The translations under genes were made by a program, and so were the position numbers. A DNA stretch of 64,000 bases. Origin: Burkholderiales bacterium (GTDB lineage: Bacteria > Pseudomonadota > Gammaproteobacteria > Burkholderiales > SG8-39). This document shows positions 36,796 to 45,600 of the stretch, in pieces. Below the pieces are notes generated by a model that saw nothing but the letters and a program-made list of their open reading frames with translations, was not told the origin of the DNA and did no database searches. The DNA lies in NCBI GenBank assembly GCA_027493935.1, contig JAOSJV010000011.1, positions 256,811 through 320,810 on the forward strand. Reading direction: 5' to 3'. Each line of letters begins with the position of its first letter. Positions within the stretch are counted from its first letter, which is position 1.

Positions 36796-36821
36796 GTGGC
36801 GTTCTCCTCTTTGCTTGGTGT

Positions 36822-37423
36822 TCAGGTCTTGGGGCGACGCGCGTGACGCGCCCGCGGCGCATCTCGCCGTCCCAGCGCTTGGCGAATCCCGCCTCGATGC
36901 CGAACTGGTCGAGCGTGCGCGCGACGATGTGGTCGATCATGTCGTCGAGCGTCTGCGGATGGTTGTAGAAGGCGGGCATCGGCGGCATCATGACCACGCC
37001 CATGCGCGCCAGCTTGACCATGTTCTCCAGATGCACCTCCGAGAGAGGGGTCTCGCGCACGAGCAGCACGAGCCTGCGCCGCTCCTTGAGGACCACGTCG
37101 GCGGCGCGGTGCACCAGGTGGTCGCCGCCGCCGTGCGCGATCGCGGCGAGCGTGCGCATCGAGCAGGGCGCGATCGCCATGCCCTCTGTGAGGAACGAGC
37201 CCGAAGAGACCGCCGCGCCCATGTTGCCCTGCTCGTGGACCACAGCGGCGAGCTCGCGCACCTGCTTGTACGTGTAGTCGGTCTCGTGCTCGATCGTCTG
37301 CTGCGCCCACTTGCTGACCACCAGGTGCGACTCGACCCCGGCAGCTTTGAGCGCCTCGAGCAGCCGGATGCCGAAAATGGCGCCGGTCGCGCCGGTGATG
37401 CCGACGATCAGGCGTTTGGTCAC
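36822..37423 (-). CDS. UbiX-family flavin prenyltransferase (probable frameshift near its 3' end)
   Basis: About 200 aa. RLIVGITGATGAIFGIRLLEAL is the UbiX flavin-binding start; FLTEGMAIAPCSMRTLAAIAHG, VLKERRRLVLLVRETPLSEVHLENM and MPPMPAFYNHPQTLDDMIDHIV are full family signatures. UbiX attaches dimethylallyl to FMN, producing the cofactor of the UbiD-like enzyme encoded 26 bp downstream. The start is a GTG at 37423. The frame has no stop after KRWDGEMRRG and runs into ubiD; one missing base in the GGG run near 36852 would give a normal end at 36822. The exact C-terminus is therefore uncertain. Confidence 0.82.
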
Positions 37424-37570
37424 GGTGGCCCCGCAGTAGGCTTGCCGGCGCTGCGGTGCGCGGCCGCAGTCCGGCATGCGGAATCGAATGCCGGCTTGCC
37501 GGCTCGCGTCGCGCAGAGGTAGATTTAGCGCAACCGCAGCCGCTCGACAACCGTGCGGCGCCGGATTTTA

Positions 37571-37585
37571 TTCCAGCATATGGAA
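37571..37585. promoter_or_regulatory. Palindrome overlapping the IclR start codon, candidate operator
   Basis: TTCCAGCATATGGAA is a 15-bp inverted repeat (TTCCA-N5-TGGAA) that includes the regulator's own ATG. IclR-family regulators commonly bind short palindromes with TGGAA-type half-sites. Its place in the 156-bp divergent gap fits autorepression plus control of the ubiX operon. Confidence 0.45.
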
Positions 37586-38419
37586 CGCTATCCCGCCGCC
37601 GCCGCACGCCGACCCGCGCGCAGCGCGCGCGCCGCCGATGCGGCACCGCGCAACGACGGCACCCAGACGATCCAGCGCGCCGTGAACGTGCTGCGCGTGA
37701 TCGCGTCGCGCGGCCACGCCGGCCTGCGACTCGCGGAGATCGCCCGTCATGCCCGGCTCGAGCGGCCCACGGTGCACCGGATCCTGAAGTGCCTCTGCGC
37801 GGAGGGTGTTGCGGCGCAAGATCCGGCGACCCGGCACTACCGCCTGGGGCATCTCGCGTTCGAGCTCGGCCTCGCCGCCGCACCCCAGTTCAGCCTGCGC
37901 GAGCTCTGCGCGCCCACGCTCTCCCGGCTCGCCGAGCGCATCGGCGACACCGTGTTCCTCACCGTGCGCAGCGGCTACGACACCGTGTGCATCGACCGCC
38001 GCGAGGGCTCCTTCCCGATCAAGGCGCTGCTGCTCGACGTCGGCACGCGCCGGCCGCTCGGCGTCGGCGCCGGCGGGCTCGCGCTGCTCATGCCGCTCGC
38101 CGACGCCGCCGTCGAGGAGGTCGCGCGCGCGAACGCGACGCGGCTGAAGGCCTACGCCGGGCTCACCGTGCCGCGGCTCGTCGCCATGGTAAAGCGCTCG
38201 AAGAGCATGCGCTACGCACTGAACGACCTTCCGGTGACCGCGGGCGCGACCTCGATCGCGCTGCCGATCCGCACGCGCTTCGGCGATCCGTTCGCGGCAA
38301 TCAGCGTCGGCGCGATCGAGAGCCGGATGACGCCGGCGCGACGCACCGAGCTCGTCGAGTGGCTGCGCGCGGAGGTCGAGGCGCTCGAACGCCTGCTCGC
38401 CGAGAAGGCGACGCTGTGA
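37580..38419 (+). CDS. IclR-family transcriptional regulator
   Basis: 279 aa. A basic N-terminal tail is followed by a winged helix-turn-helix (IQRAVNVLRVIASRGHAGLRLAEIARHARLERPTVHRILK split over about residues 40-80) and a GAF-like effector domain (FLTVRSGYDTVCIDRREGSFPI, TSIALPIRTRFGDPFAAISV). Members typically sense aromatic or small carboxylic acids and control an adjacent catabolic operon. It is divergent from the ubiX-ubiD-CoA-transferase operon, its likely target. The ATG at 37580 lies in a palindrome; a start at 37553 is possible but would add nine basic residues. Confidence 0.88.
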   Translation: MERYPAAAARRPARSARAADAAPRNDGTQTIQRAVNVLRVIASRGHAGLRLAEIARHARLERPTVHRILKCLCAEGVAAQDPATRHYRLGHLAFELGLAAAPQFSLRELCAPTLSRLAERIGDTVFLTVRSGYDTVCIDRREGSFPIKALLLDVGTRRPLGVGAGGLALLMPLADAAVEEVARANATRLKAYAGLTVPRLVAMVKRSKSMRYALNDLPVTAGATSIALPIRTRFGDPFAAISVGAIESRMTPARRTELVEWLRAEVEALERLLAEKATL

Positions 38420-38441
38420 GCCGCGCGCCCGCGCCGACCCG

Positions 38442-39605
38442 GTGAGCGCGTCCGGCTTCTTCGCCACCTGTCCGCGCGGCCTCGAGCCGGCGCTCGCGCG
38501 TGAGCTCGCGGCCTGCGGCGCGGCCGACCCGACCGCGGTCGGCGGCGGCGTGCGATTCGCAGGCGACCTTGCGGTCTGCTACCGCGCGAACCTGGAGAGC
38601 CGCATCGCCTCGCGCGTGCTCCTGCGGGTGGCGCACGGCGCATACGCGACCGAGCAGGACGTCTACGAGGCGGGTCGCGCGATTCGCTGGGCCGACTGGT
38701 TCGACGTCGACCGTTCCATTCGCGTCGACGTCGGCGCGACGCGCAGCCCGCTCCGCAGCCTGGAGTTCGCGACGCTGCGCATCAAGGACGCGGTCTGCGA
38801 CCGGTTTCGCGCCGACGTCGGACGGCGGCCGGACGTCGATACGCGCGCGCCGGGCGTGCGTATCCACGCCTACCTCGACGAGCGCTCGATCACGCTGTAT
38901 CTCGACACCTCCGGCGAGCCGCTGTGGAAGCGCGGCGCGCGCGCAGATCCGGGCGAGGCGCCGCTGCGCGAGAACCTCGCGGCCGGGATCCTCGCGCTCG
39001 CCGGCTGGACGCTGGACGAGCCGCTCCTCGACCCGATGTGCGGCAGTGGCACGTTCCTCGCCGAGGCGGCGGCGATCGCGCACCGCATCGCCCCGGGAGC
39101 GCGCCGGCAGTTCGGCTTCGAGCGGCTGCGAAACTTCGATTCGGCGTTGTGGACCAGGCTGCGTGAGGCCGCGCGCGCGCGCGAGCTGCCGCCGCGGCCG
39201 CGCGCGCTCTACGGCGCCGATCGCGATCCGGCGGCGCTCGCGCGCGCGACGCGCACCCTGGCGCAGCTGGGCCTTGCGGCCGCCGTGCGCCTCGAGCGCG
39301 CCGACGTCCTCGAGATCGCGGCGCCCGGCGGGGCCGGCGTGCTGGTCGCCAATCCGCCCTATGGCGTGCGCATCGGCGAGGACGCCACCCTCGCGGCGTT
39401 CTATCCGAAGCTCGGGGACGCGCTCAAGGCGCGCTTCGTGGGCTGGCGCTGCTACATTCTCAGCGCCGATCTGCGGCTGGCGAAGCTGATCGGGCTCAAG
39501 GCCTCGAGGCGGACGCCGCTCTTCAACGGCGCGCTCGAGTGCCGGCTGTTCGAGTACCGGATCGTCGCCGGCGGCATGCGGCGGGCCCGGCCTGCGAGCG
39601 GGTAG
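38442..39605 (+). CDS. rlmL: THUMP-domain 23S rRNA guanine-N2 methyltransferase
   Basis: 387 aa. The N-terminal THUMP/ferredoxin-like part (FFATCPRGLEPALARELAACG) is followed by a class I SAM methyltransferase with LDPMCGSGTFLAEAA (SAM loop) and the NPPYG catalytic motif near residue 305. This matches the RlmL (m2G2445) half of E. coli RlmKL without the RlmK half. The GTG start at 38442 directly precedes the conserved FFATCPRGLE. It begins 22 bp after the IclR gene, in the same direction, but is a housekeeping gene unlikely to share its role. Confidence 0.87.
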   Translation: MSASGFFATCPRGLEPALARELAACGAADPTAVGGGVRFAGDLAVCYRANLESRIASRVLLRVAHGAYATEQDVYEAGRAIRWADWFDVDRSIRVDVGATRSPLRSLEFATLRIKDAVCDRFRADVGRRPDVDTRAPGVRIHAYLDERSITLYLDTSGEPLWKRGARADPGEAPLRENLAAGILALAGWTLDEPLLDPMCGSGTFLAEAAAIAHRIAPGARRQFGFERLRNFDSALWTRLREAARARELPPRPRALYGADRDPAALARATRTLAQLGLAAAVRLERADVLEIAAPGGAGVLVANPPYGVRIGEDATLAAFYPKLGDALKARFVGWRCYILSADLRLAKLIGLKASRRTPLFNGALECRLFEYRIVAGGMRRARPASG

Positions 39606-39622
39606 GAAAGCACGCTTGCCGG

Positions 39623-39787
39623 TCAGCCGCATCGACGCGCCAGGAGATCGAGCACCACGCGACCGAACGCCGCCGGCTGCTCGATGTCCGACGCCTCGCC
39701 GGCGAGCTCGACGAGCGCGGCGCCATGGAGGCGCCGCGCCACGCACCAGGCGCCGGCTTCGAAGCGAAGGGGCGCAGGACGCCCTGG
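39623..39787 (-). pseudogene. Possible alpha/beta-hydrolase C-terminal remnant
   Basis: In the same frame as pilU, directly after its stop, about 54 codons read to a TGA at 39623-39625. They contain HGAALVELAGEASDIEQP followed by AAFGRVVLDLL, which resembles the C-terminal helix region of 3-oxoadipate-enol-lactonase-type hydrolases (normally GAGHLSNIEQPAAF). No start codon, catalytic His or upstream part is present. This accounts for most of the 180-bp gap between rlmL and pilU. Confidence 0.35.
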
Positions 39788-40924
39788 TCAGGTGATCGAC
39801 AGGTGGTCGATGCCCTGGGTGATGTCGCGGTTCTTCGCCTCGGTGGAGTGCAGCTTGATCGCCAGGCGCAGGTCGTTCACGCTGTCGGCGTTACGCAGCG
39901 CGTCCTCGTAGGTGATCACGCCCGCATCGTACAGGTCGAACAGGTGCTGGTCGAAGGTCTGCATGCCGAGCTCGCGCGAGCGCTTCATGATCTCCTTGAT
40001 CTCGTGCACCTCGCCCTTGAAGATCAGGTCGGCGATCAGCGGCGAGTTCAGCATCACCTCCACCACCGCGATCCGGCCCTTCCCCTCCTTGCGCGGGACC
40101 AGGCGCTGCGACACCATGCCGCGCAGGTTGAGCGAGAGGTCCATCAGGAGCTGCGGGCGCCGCTCCTCCGGGAAGAAGTTGATGATCCGGTCGAGCGCCT
40201 GGTTGGCGCTGTTCGCGTGCAGCGTCGCCATGCACAGGTGGCCGGTCTCGGCGAACGCGATGCCGTAGTCCATTGTCTCGCGGTCGCGGATCTCGCCCAT
40301 CAGGATCACGTCCGGGGCCTGGCGCAGGGAGTTCTTCAGCGCGATGCCCCAGTCCTCGGTGTCCACGCCGACCTCGCGCTGGGTGATGATGCAGTTCTTG
40401 TGCGGATGCACGTACTCGACCGGGTCCTCGACCGTGATGATGTGGCCGTAGGAGTTATCGTTGCGGTAGCCGACCATCGCGGCGAGCGAGGTCGACTTGC
40501 CCGAGCCGGTCGCACCGACCATGATCACCAGGCCGCGCTTGGTCATCGCGACTTCCTTCAGCACCGCCGGCAGTCCGAGCTCCTCGAAGGTCGGGATCTT
40601 GGCGTTGATCGTCCTGAGCACCATGCCGATCGAGCCCATCTGCACGAACGCGTTCACGCGGAAGCGGCCGATGCCCGCCGGACTGATCGCGAAGTTGCAC
40701 TCCTTGGTCGACTCGAACTCGGCCGCCTGGCGGTCGTTCATGACCGAGCGCACGAGGTCCTGGGTGTGCTGCGGCGTGAGCGGCTGCTGCGACACCGGCG
40801 TCACCTTGCCGTCGACCTTGATCGCGGGCGGGAAGCCGACCGTGATGAAGAGGTCGGAGGCCTTCTTGCTGACCATCAGGCGCAGCAGGTCGTTGATGAA
40901 TTTGGATGCCTGGTCTCGTTCCAT
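39788..40924 (-). CDS. pilU: Type IV pilus twitching ATPase PilU
   Basis: 378 aa. PilT/PilU secretion ATPase with Walker A MVGATGSGKSTSLAAMVGY, Asp box ITVEDPVEYVH, Walker B PDVILMGEIRDRETMD and His box ATLHANSANQALDRI. The C-terminal extension (HSTEAKNRDITQGIDHL) separates PilU from PilT. PilU assists PilT in pilus retraction at the cytoplasmic base of the pilus machine. It lies 118 bp downstream of pilT on the same strand, the standard arrangement. Confidence 0.95.
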   Translation of the reverse strand: MERDQASKFINDLLRLMVSKKASDLFITVGFPPAIKVDGKVTPVSQQPLTPQHTQDLVRSVMNDRQAAEFESTKECNFAISPAGIGRFRVNAFVQMGSIGMVLRTINAKIPTFEELGLPAVLKEVAMTKRGLVIMVGATGSGKSTSLAAMVGYRNDNSYGHIITVEDPVEYVHPHKNCIITQREVGVDTEDWGIALKNSLRQAPDVILMGEIRDRETMDYGIAFAETGHLCMATLHANSANQALDRIINFFPEERRPQLLMDLSLNLRGMVSQRLVPRKEGKGRIAVVEVMLNSPLIADLIFKGEVHEIKEIMKRSRELGMQTFDQHLFDLYDAGVITYEDALRNADSVNDLRLAIKLHSTEAKNRDITQGIDHLSIT

Positions 40925-41042
40925 TGTCTACCTCGTTCCCAGGGCGAGCAACGCGCCCATTATGCGCCTCGCCGGTCTGCTTGGTACCCCCCTGCCACCA
41001 CCGGGCAGCGGGGCGCGTCCGCGCTCCGGCACTGCGGTGCAC

Positions 41043-42086
41043 TTACCCGACGAAGTTGTCCTTGTTCTGCGCTCGGTTGCGCGCCTCGGCTACCCCCACC
41101 ACGCCGCGCTTCACCAGCTCCTGCAGGTTCTGATCGAGCGTCTGCATGCCGAACGACTGCCCGGTCTGGATCGCGGAGTACATCTGCGCGATCTTGTTCT
41201 CGCGAATCAGATTGCGGATCGCCGGCGTGCCGATCATGATCTCGTGCGCGGCAACCCGGCCCGAGCCGTCCTTCGTCTTGAGCAGCGTCTGCGAGATCAC
41301 CGCACGCAGGCTCTCCGAGAGCATCGCGCGCACCATCTCCTTCTCGGCCGCGGGAAACACGTCGACGATGCGGTCGATCGTCTTGGCCGCCGAGCTCGTG
41401 TGCAGCGTGCCGAACACGAGGTGGCCGGTCTCGGCGCCGGTCAGCGCGAGGCGGATCGTCTCGAGGTCGCGCATCTCGCCGACCAGAATCACGTCCGGGT
41501 CCTCGCGCAGCGCGCTCCGGAGCGCGTTCGCGAAGGAGAGCGTGTGCGGGCCGACCTCGCGCTGGTTGATCAGGCACTTCTTGCTCTCGTGCACGAACTC
41601 GATCGGGTCCTCGATGGTGAGGACGTGCCCGTGCTCGTTCTCGTTGATGTGGTTCACCATCGCGGCGAGCGTGGTCGACTTGCCCGAGCCGGTCGGTCCG
41701 GTCACCAGCACGATCCCGCGCGGCTGGTTCGCGATGTCGGCGAAGATCTTCGGGGCGTTCAGCTCTTCGAGCGTGAGCACCTTCGACGGAATGGTCCGCA
41801 TCACCGCCGCCGCACCGCGGTTCTGGTTGAACGCGTTGACGCGGAAGCGCGCGAGGCCCGGCACCGCGAAGGAGAAGTCGCACTCGAGGTTCTCTTCGTA
41901 GGCCTTGCGCTGCGCGTCGTTCATGATGTCGTACACCATCGCGTGCACGTCCTTGTGCTCCATCGGCGGCAGGTTGATGCGCCGCACGTCTCCGTGCACG
42001 CGGATCATCGGCGGAAGGCCCGCGGACAGGTGCAGGTCGGACGCCTTGTTCTTGACGACGAAGGCGAGCAGCTCGGTGATGTCCAT
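41043..42086 (-). CDS. pilT: Type IV pilus retraction ATPase PilT
   Basis: 347 aa, normal length. It begins MDITELLAFVVKNKASDLHLSAG. Walker A is GPTGSGKSTTLAAM, the Asp box TIEDPIEFVH, Walker B DVILVGEMRDLETIRLALTAAE-like (here LTGAETGH) and the His box FGTLHTSSAAKTIDR. The C-terminal AIRNLIRE motif needed for retraction is present. It powers pilus disassembly for twitching motility. Divergent from yggS with a 118-bp gap. Confidence 0.97.
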   Translation of the reverse strand: MDITELLAFVVKNKASDLHLSAGLPPMIRVHGDVRRINLPPMEHKDVHAMVYDIMNDAQRKAYEENLECDFSFAVPGLARFRVNAFNQNRGAAAVMRTIPSKVLTLEELNAPKIFADIANQPRGIVLVTGPTGSGKSTTLAAMVNHINENEHGHVLTIEDPIEFVHESKKCLINQREVGPHTLSFANALRSALREDPDVILVGEMRDLETIRLALTGAETGHLVFGTLHTSSAAKTIDRIVDVFPAAEKEMVRAMLSESLRAVISQTLLKTKDGSGRVAAHEIMIGTPAIRNLIRENKIAQMYSAIQTGQSFGMQTLDQNLQELVKRGVVGVAEARNRAQNKDNFVG

Positions 42087-42204
42087 ATAATCCGTTCCAG
42101 GTTGTGCGCGAACCGCGCAATCCCGCCGCGGGCGTCGGAACCGGCGTGGTCAGTGGCGGAAATGTCCCTGTAATTCAGTCTGTTCCCGCGCGGACTTGAG
42201 AATT

Positions 42205-42898
42205 ATGAGCACAATCGCCGCGAACCTACAAGGCGTAAAGTCCCGCATCGAGCGGTGCGCGCGCGCGGCCGGCCGCGACCCTCGTGACATAGTTCTCGTG
42301 GCGGTGACCAAGACCTTCGGGCCGGAGGCGATCCGCGCCGCATACGACGCCGGGCAGCGGGACTTCGGCGAGAGCTACGCCCAGGAGGCGCTCGGCAAGC
42401 TGCCCGCGCTCGCCGGGCTCGCGATCGTGTGGCACTTCATCGGGCCGATCCAGAGCAACAAGACGCGGCCGATCGCGGAGTCCTTCGACTGGGTCCACGC
42501 GATCGACCGCGCGAAGATCGCCGAGCGGCTCTCGGTGCAGCGACCGGCGGGCCGGGCGCCGCTCCAGGTCTGTATCGAGGTCAACGTGAGCGGCGAGGCG
42601 ACCAAGGCGGGCGTCGTGCCGGAGGCGGCGCCGGCGCTCGCCGCGGCGGTGGCGCGGCTGCCGAACCTGCGGCTGCGCGGGCTGATGGCGATCCCCGAGC
42701 CCACCCCCGGACACCGCGCTGCAGCGCCGTCGCTTCGAGCGGCTGCGCGAGCTCAAGGACACGCTCAACCGCGACGGCCTCGCGCTCGACACGCTGTCGA
42801 TGGGCATGTCGGACGACTTCGAGGCGGCGATCGCCGCGGGCAGCACGATGGTGCGCATCGGCACGGCGATCTTCGGCGCGCGCGCCGTGCAGGCCTGA
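42205..42898 (+). CDS. yggS: PLP homeostasis protein YggS/PROSC (apparent frameshift near 42708)
   Basis: About 231 aa when joined. The PLP-binding Lys lies in [42 protein letters not shown] and [11 protein letters not shown] are diagnostic. The end in the second frame ([23 protein letters not shown]) is equally conserved. An extra C in a five-C run shifts the frame after AIPEPTP. The protein binds pyridoxal phosphate and maintains its homeostasis. In many betaproteobacteria yggS sits next to proC; here an arylsulfatase separates them. Confidence 0.88.
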
Positions 42899-42986
42899 GT
42901 TTGGGCACGGCGGCCGCTCGGGCGGCCGCGAACCGCAGGCCCGTGTTGGAAGCGGAAACTCACGCCGAGCGCCGGGCCGCAACCCG

Positions 42987-45345
42987 CTACTTCGCTTCGA
43001 CGGTGACCTGGTGGATCTTCCCGGTGAAGCGGCTCTTGACGCCCGCGACGTACGCCTCGGTCACCGGCGTATCGTCGTCCTCGCCGACGTCCGCGCCTTC
43101 GTCCAGGGAGAACACGAACGCGGCAGTCTTGTCGATGCGGCCTTCGGCGACCGGCTTCCCGTTGACCGAGAGCGTGGCGGTGCCGCCCTTGCCGCGCTCA
43201 CCGCCGTCGTAGGCGAAATCGAGCTTGATGGTCGCCTTGCCGGCCGGGACCGGCTCGGCGCCGGCCACCGTGTAGCGCTCGAGGCCGACCCAGTTGTACG
43301 CGTAGGCGGGCTTGCCGTCCTTCATGTAGAGGCTCCAGCCGCCGAAGCGTCCGCCTTGCGCGAGGATGACGCCGCTGGCCCCGCCCGGCGGGACCTCGAT
43401 TTCCGCGGTGATGGTCTTGGAGCGCCCCTTCAGGTTGAGGAACGTGTTCTCCATCATGCCGGTCATGCCCGGATAGAGCGTGAGCGTGGTGCGCGCGCCC
43501 ATCAGGTCCGGGCGCCCGGCGAGGCCCGGATCCATCCGCTCGATGCTGCGATCGTCGATCGGCAGGACGTCGTACTTCACCGCCTCCTTCATGAAGAGCG
43601 CCTGCAGCTCCTTCAGCTTCGCCGGATGCTTCGCCGCCAGGTCGGTCGCGAGGCTGTAGTCGCTGCGCGTGTCGAAGAGCTCCCAGGTATCCCCGGTCGA
43701 GCGGCGCGCGCGGCCTCTGCTCCCACGGCGCGCGGTGAATCGTGCGGGCGAACCATCCCTGGTGGTAGATCCCGCGGTTACCCGCGATCTCGAAGTACTG
43801 CGTGGTGTGCCGCTCCTTCGCGGCCGCGTCGTCGAACGTGAAGGCGAGGCTGACGCCGGCGAAGGGTTTCTGCGCCGTGCCGTTGACGGACGCGGGAAAC
43901 GGCAGCTTCGCCGCTTCCAGCACCGTGGGCGCGATGTCGGTCACGTGGGTGAACTGCGCGCGGACCTCGCCCTTCGCCTTGATGCGCTTGGGCCAGTGCA
44001 CGACCAAGCCGTTCGTGCTGCCGCCGTAGTCGCTGCCGACCTGCTTCGTCCAGGCGAACGGCGCATTGCCGGCGACCGCCCATCCCGCGGCGAAGTGCGG
44101 ATAGGTTTCGGGTCCGCCCCACTTGTCGAGAGACTTCAGCTGGTTCGCCACGGTGTCCTGGACGCCGTTGAAATAGGTCATCTCGTTCACGGTGCCGGTG
44201 AAGCCGCCCTCGGCGCTCGCGCCGTTGTCGCCGGCGATGTAGACGAACAGCGTGTTGCCCATGACGCCGAGGTCCTCGAGCGTCTTGACGAGCCGGCCGA
44301 TCTCGTAATCGGTCTGCTCGGCGAAGCCGGCGAACACCTCCATCTGCCGGGCGAAGAGCCGCTTCTCGTCGGCCGTGAGCGTGTCCCAGTCCTTGATCCC
44401 GGCGGGCTTGGGCGCGAGCTTGGTGCCGGGCGGCACGACGCCGAGCTTGATCTGCCGCGCGAGCGCCTGCTCGCGGTACTTGTCCCAGCCCTCGTCGAAC
44501 TTGCCCTTGTACTTGTCGGCCCATTCCCTCGGCACGTGGTGCGGCGCGTGGGTCGAGCCCGGCGCGAAGTACATGAAGAACGGGCGGTCCGGCGTCATCG
44601 TCTGCTGAAAGCGCACCCAGGCGATCGCCTGGTTCGTCATGTCGGTCATGAAATGGTAGTTCGGATCGCCCGGCAGCTCGACCCGCGCCACGCCGTCGTA
44701 CAGGAGCGGCGCCCACTGGTTCGTCTCGCCGCCGAGGAAGCCGTAGAACTTCTCGAAGCCCGAGCCGGTCGGCCAGGTGGTGTAGGGCCCCGAGATGCTC
44801 GTCTCCCACAGCGGCGTGAGGTGCCACTTGCCGAAGGCCGCGGTGTTGTACCCGTTCAACCGCAGCATCTCGGCGAGCGGCGCGACGCTCGCGGGCCGCA
44901 CGCCGGTGTTCCCGGGAAAGGCGGTCGCGACGTCCTGGACCGCACCGGTGTTGCTGGTGTGGTGGTTGCGGCCGGTGAGCAGCGCCGCGCGCGTGGGCGA
45001 GCAGAGCGCCGTCACGTGGAAATTCGAGTAGCGCACCCCGGTGCGCGCCAGACGGTCGAGCGTCGGCATGGCGATCGCGCCGCCGAAGGTGCTCGGATGC
45101 GCGAAGCCCATATCGTCGATCAGCACGATGACGACGTTGGGCGCGTCCTTGGGCGCCTTGACCTCGAAGCGCGGCGGCGCCTTGGCGTTGCGCACGTCGA
45201 GCGTCTCGATCGGCGGGTGCGTGGGCGCCGGGATGGGAAGCACCGCGCGGTCGAGCCCCGCGCCCTGCGCGCCGACGTTGCCGGCGAGGCCGAGCCCGAG
45301 CGCAATGGCGACCGCGATGCGGCCGGTGTTCTTCGCTTTCGTCAT
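42987..45345 (-). CDS. Secreted arylsulfatase (apparent frameshift near 43693)
   Basis: About 785 aa when joined. A signal peptide ends near residue 27 (NVGAQG). The formylglycine motif is CSPTRAALLTG (about residue 113); NVVIVLIDDMGFA supplies metal ligands and AFGKWHLTPLWE and FFMYFAPGSTHAPHH complete the active site. The C-terminal domain (about 200 aa) is beta-rich and typical of large bacterial arylsulfatases. The enzyme hydrolyses sulfate esters in the periplasm after Cys is converted to formylglycine by a maturase not seen here. An extra G in a GGGG run near 43693 splits the frame after RAPLDR. Its ATG overlaps the stop of a receiver-domain remnant. Confidence 0.87.
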
Positions 45346-45577
45346 CTTGGCGTCTCCTTCGTTGTTCTACCTGCGCCGAGGGCGACGTCGATCGCTGCGA
45401 GCAGCGCCTCGTCGTCGAGCGGCTTGCGCAGGTACGCGCCGGCACCCTGGTCGAGAGCGCGGGTGCGCGGCTCGGGGTGCCGTGGCGGGTGATTACGACG
45501 ACCGGGAGCGCGGGATGGATCTCGGCAAGCCATCGGGCGTACGCCGGCAACTCCAATGCTGATGTTGCAGGATGCAT
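45342..45577 (-). pseudogene. Truncated, frame-broken response-regulator receiver
   Basis: The C-terminal part reads LDQGAGAYLRKPLDDEALLAAIDVAL, a receiver alpha4-beta5-alpha5 end with its conserved Lys. The preceding piece, in another frame, reads ALELPAYARWLAEIHPALPVVVITRHG, the middle of the same domain. The phospho-acceptor Asp region is degenerate and the first third is absent, cut off by the proC promoter region. A shift near 45475 separates the two parts. Its TGA overlaps the arylsulfatase ATG (ATGA), so the two were once coupled. Confidence 0.6.
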
Positions 45578-45591
45578 CATACCGAGTGTGG

Positions 45592-45600
45592 CTGCTAGAA
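45592..45600 (+). promoter_or_regulatory. Candidate extended -10 promoter for proC
   Basis: TGCTAGAAT matches the extended -10 pattern TGnTATAAT. If used, transcription would start near 45607, downstream of the ATG at 45600, which argues that proC translation begins later, near the GGAGGG at 45630-45635. No clear -35 box is present, as expected for extended -10 promoters. Confidence 0.4.

Noticed and set aside
33995..37477. Single 1160-codon frame that would fuse UbiX to a CoA-transferase
   Set aside because: The middle third lies across ubiD in another frame and has no protein character. A probable indel removed the UbiX stop, so the apparent fusion is an artefact.
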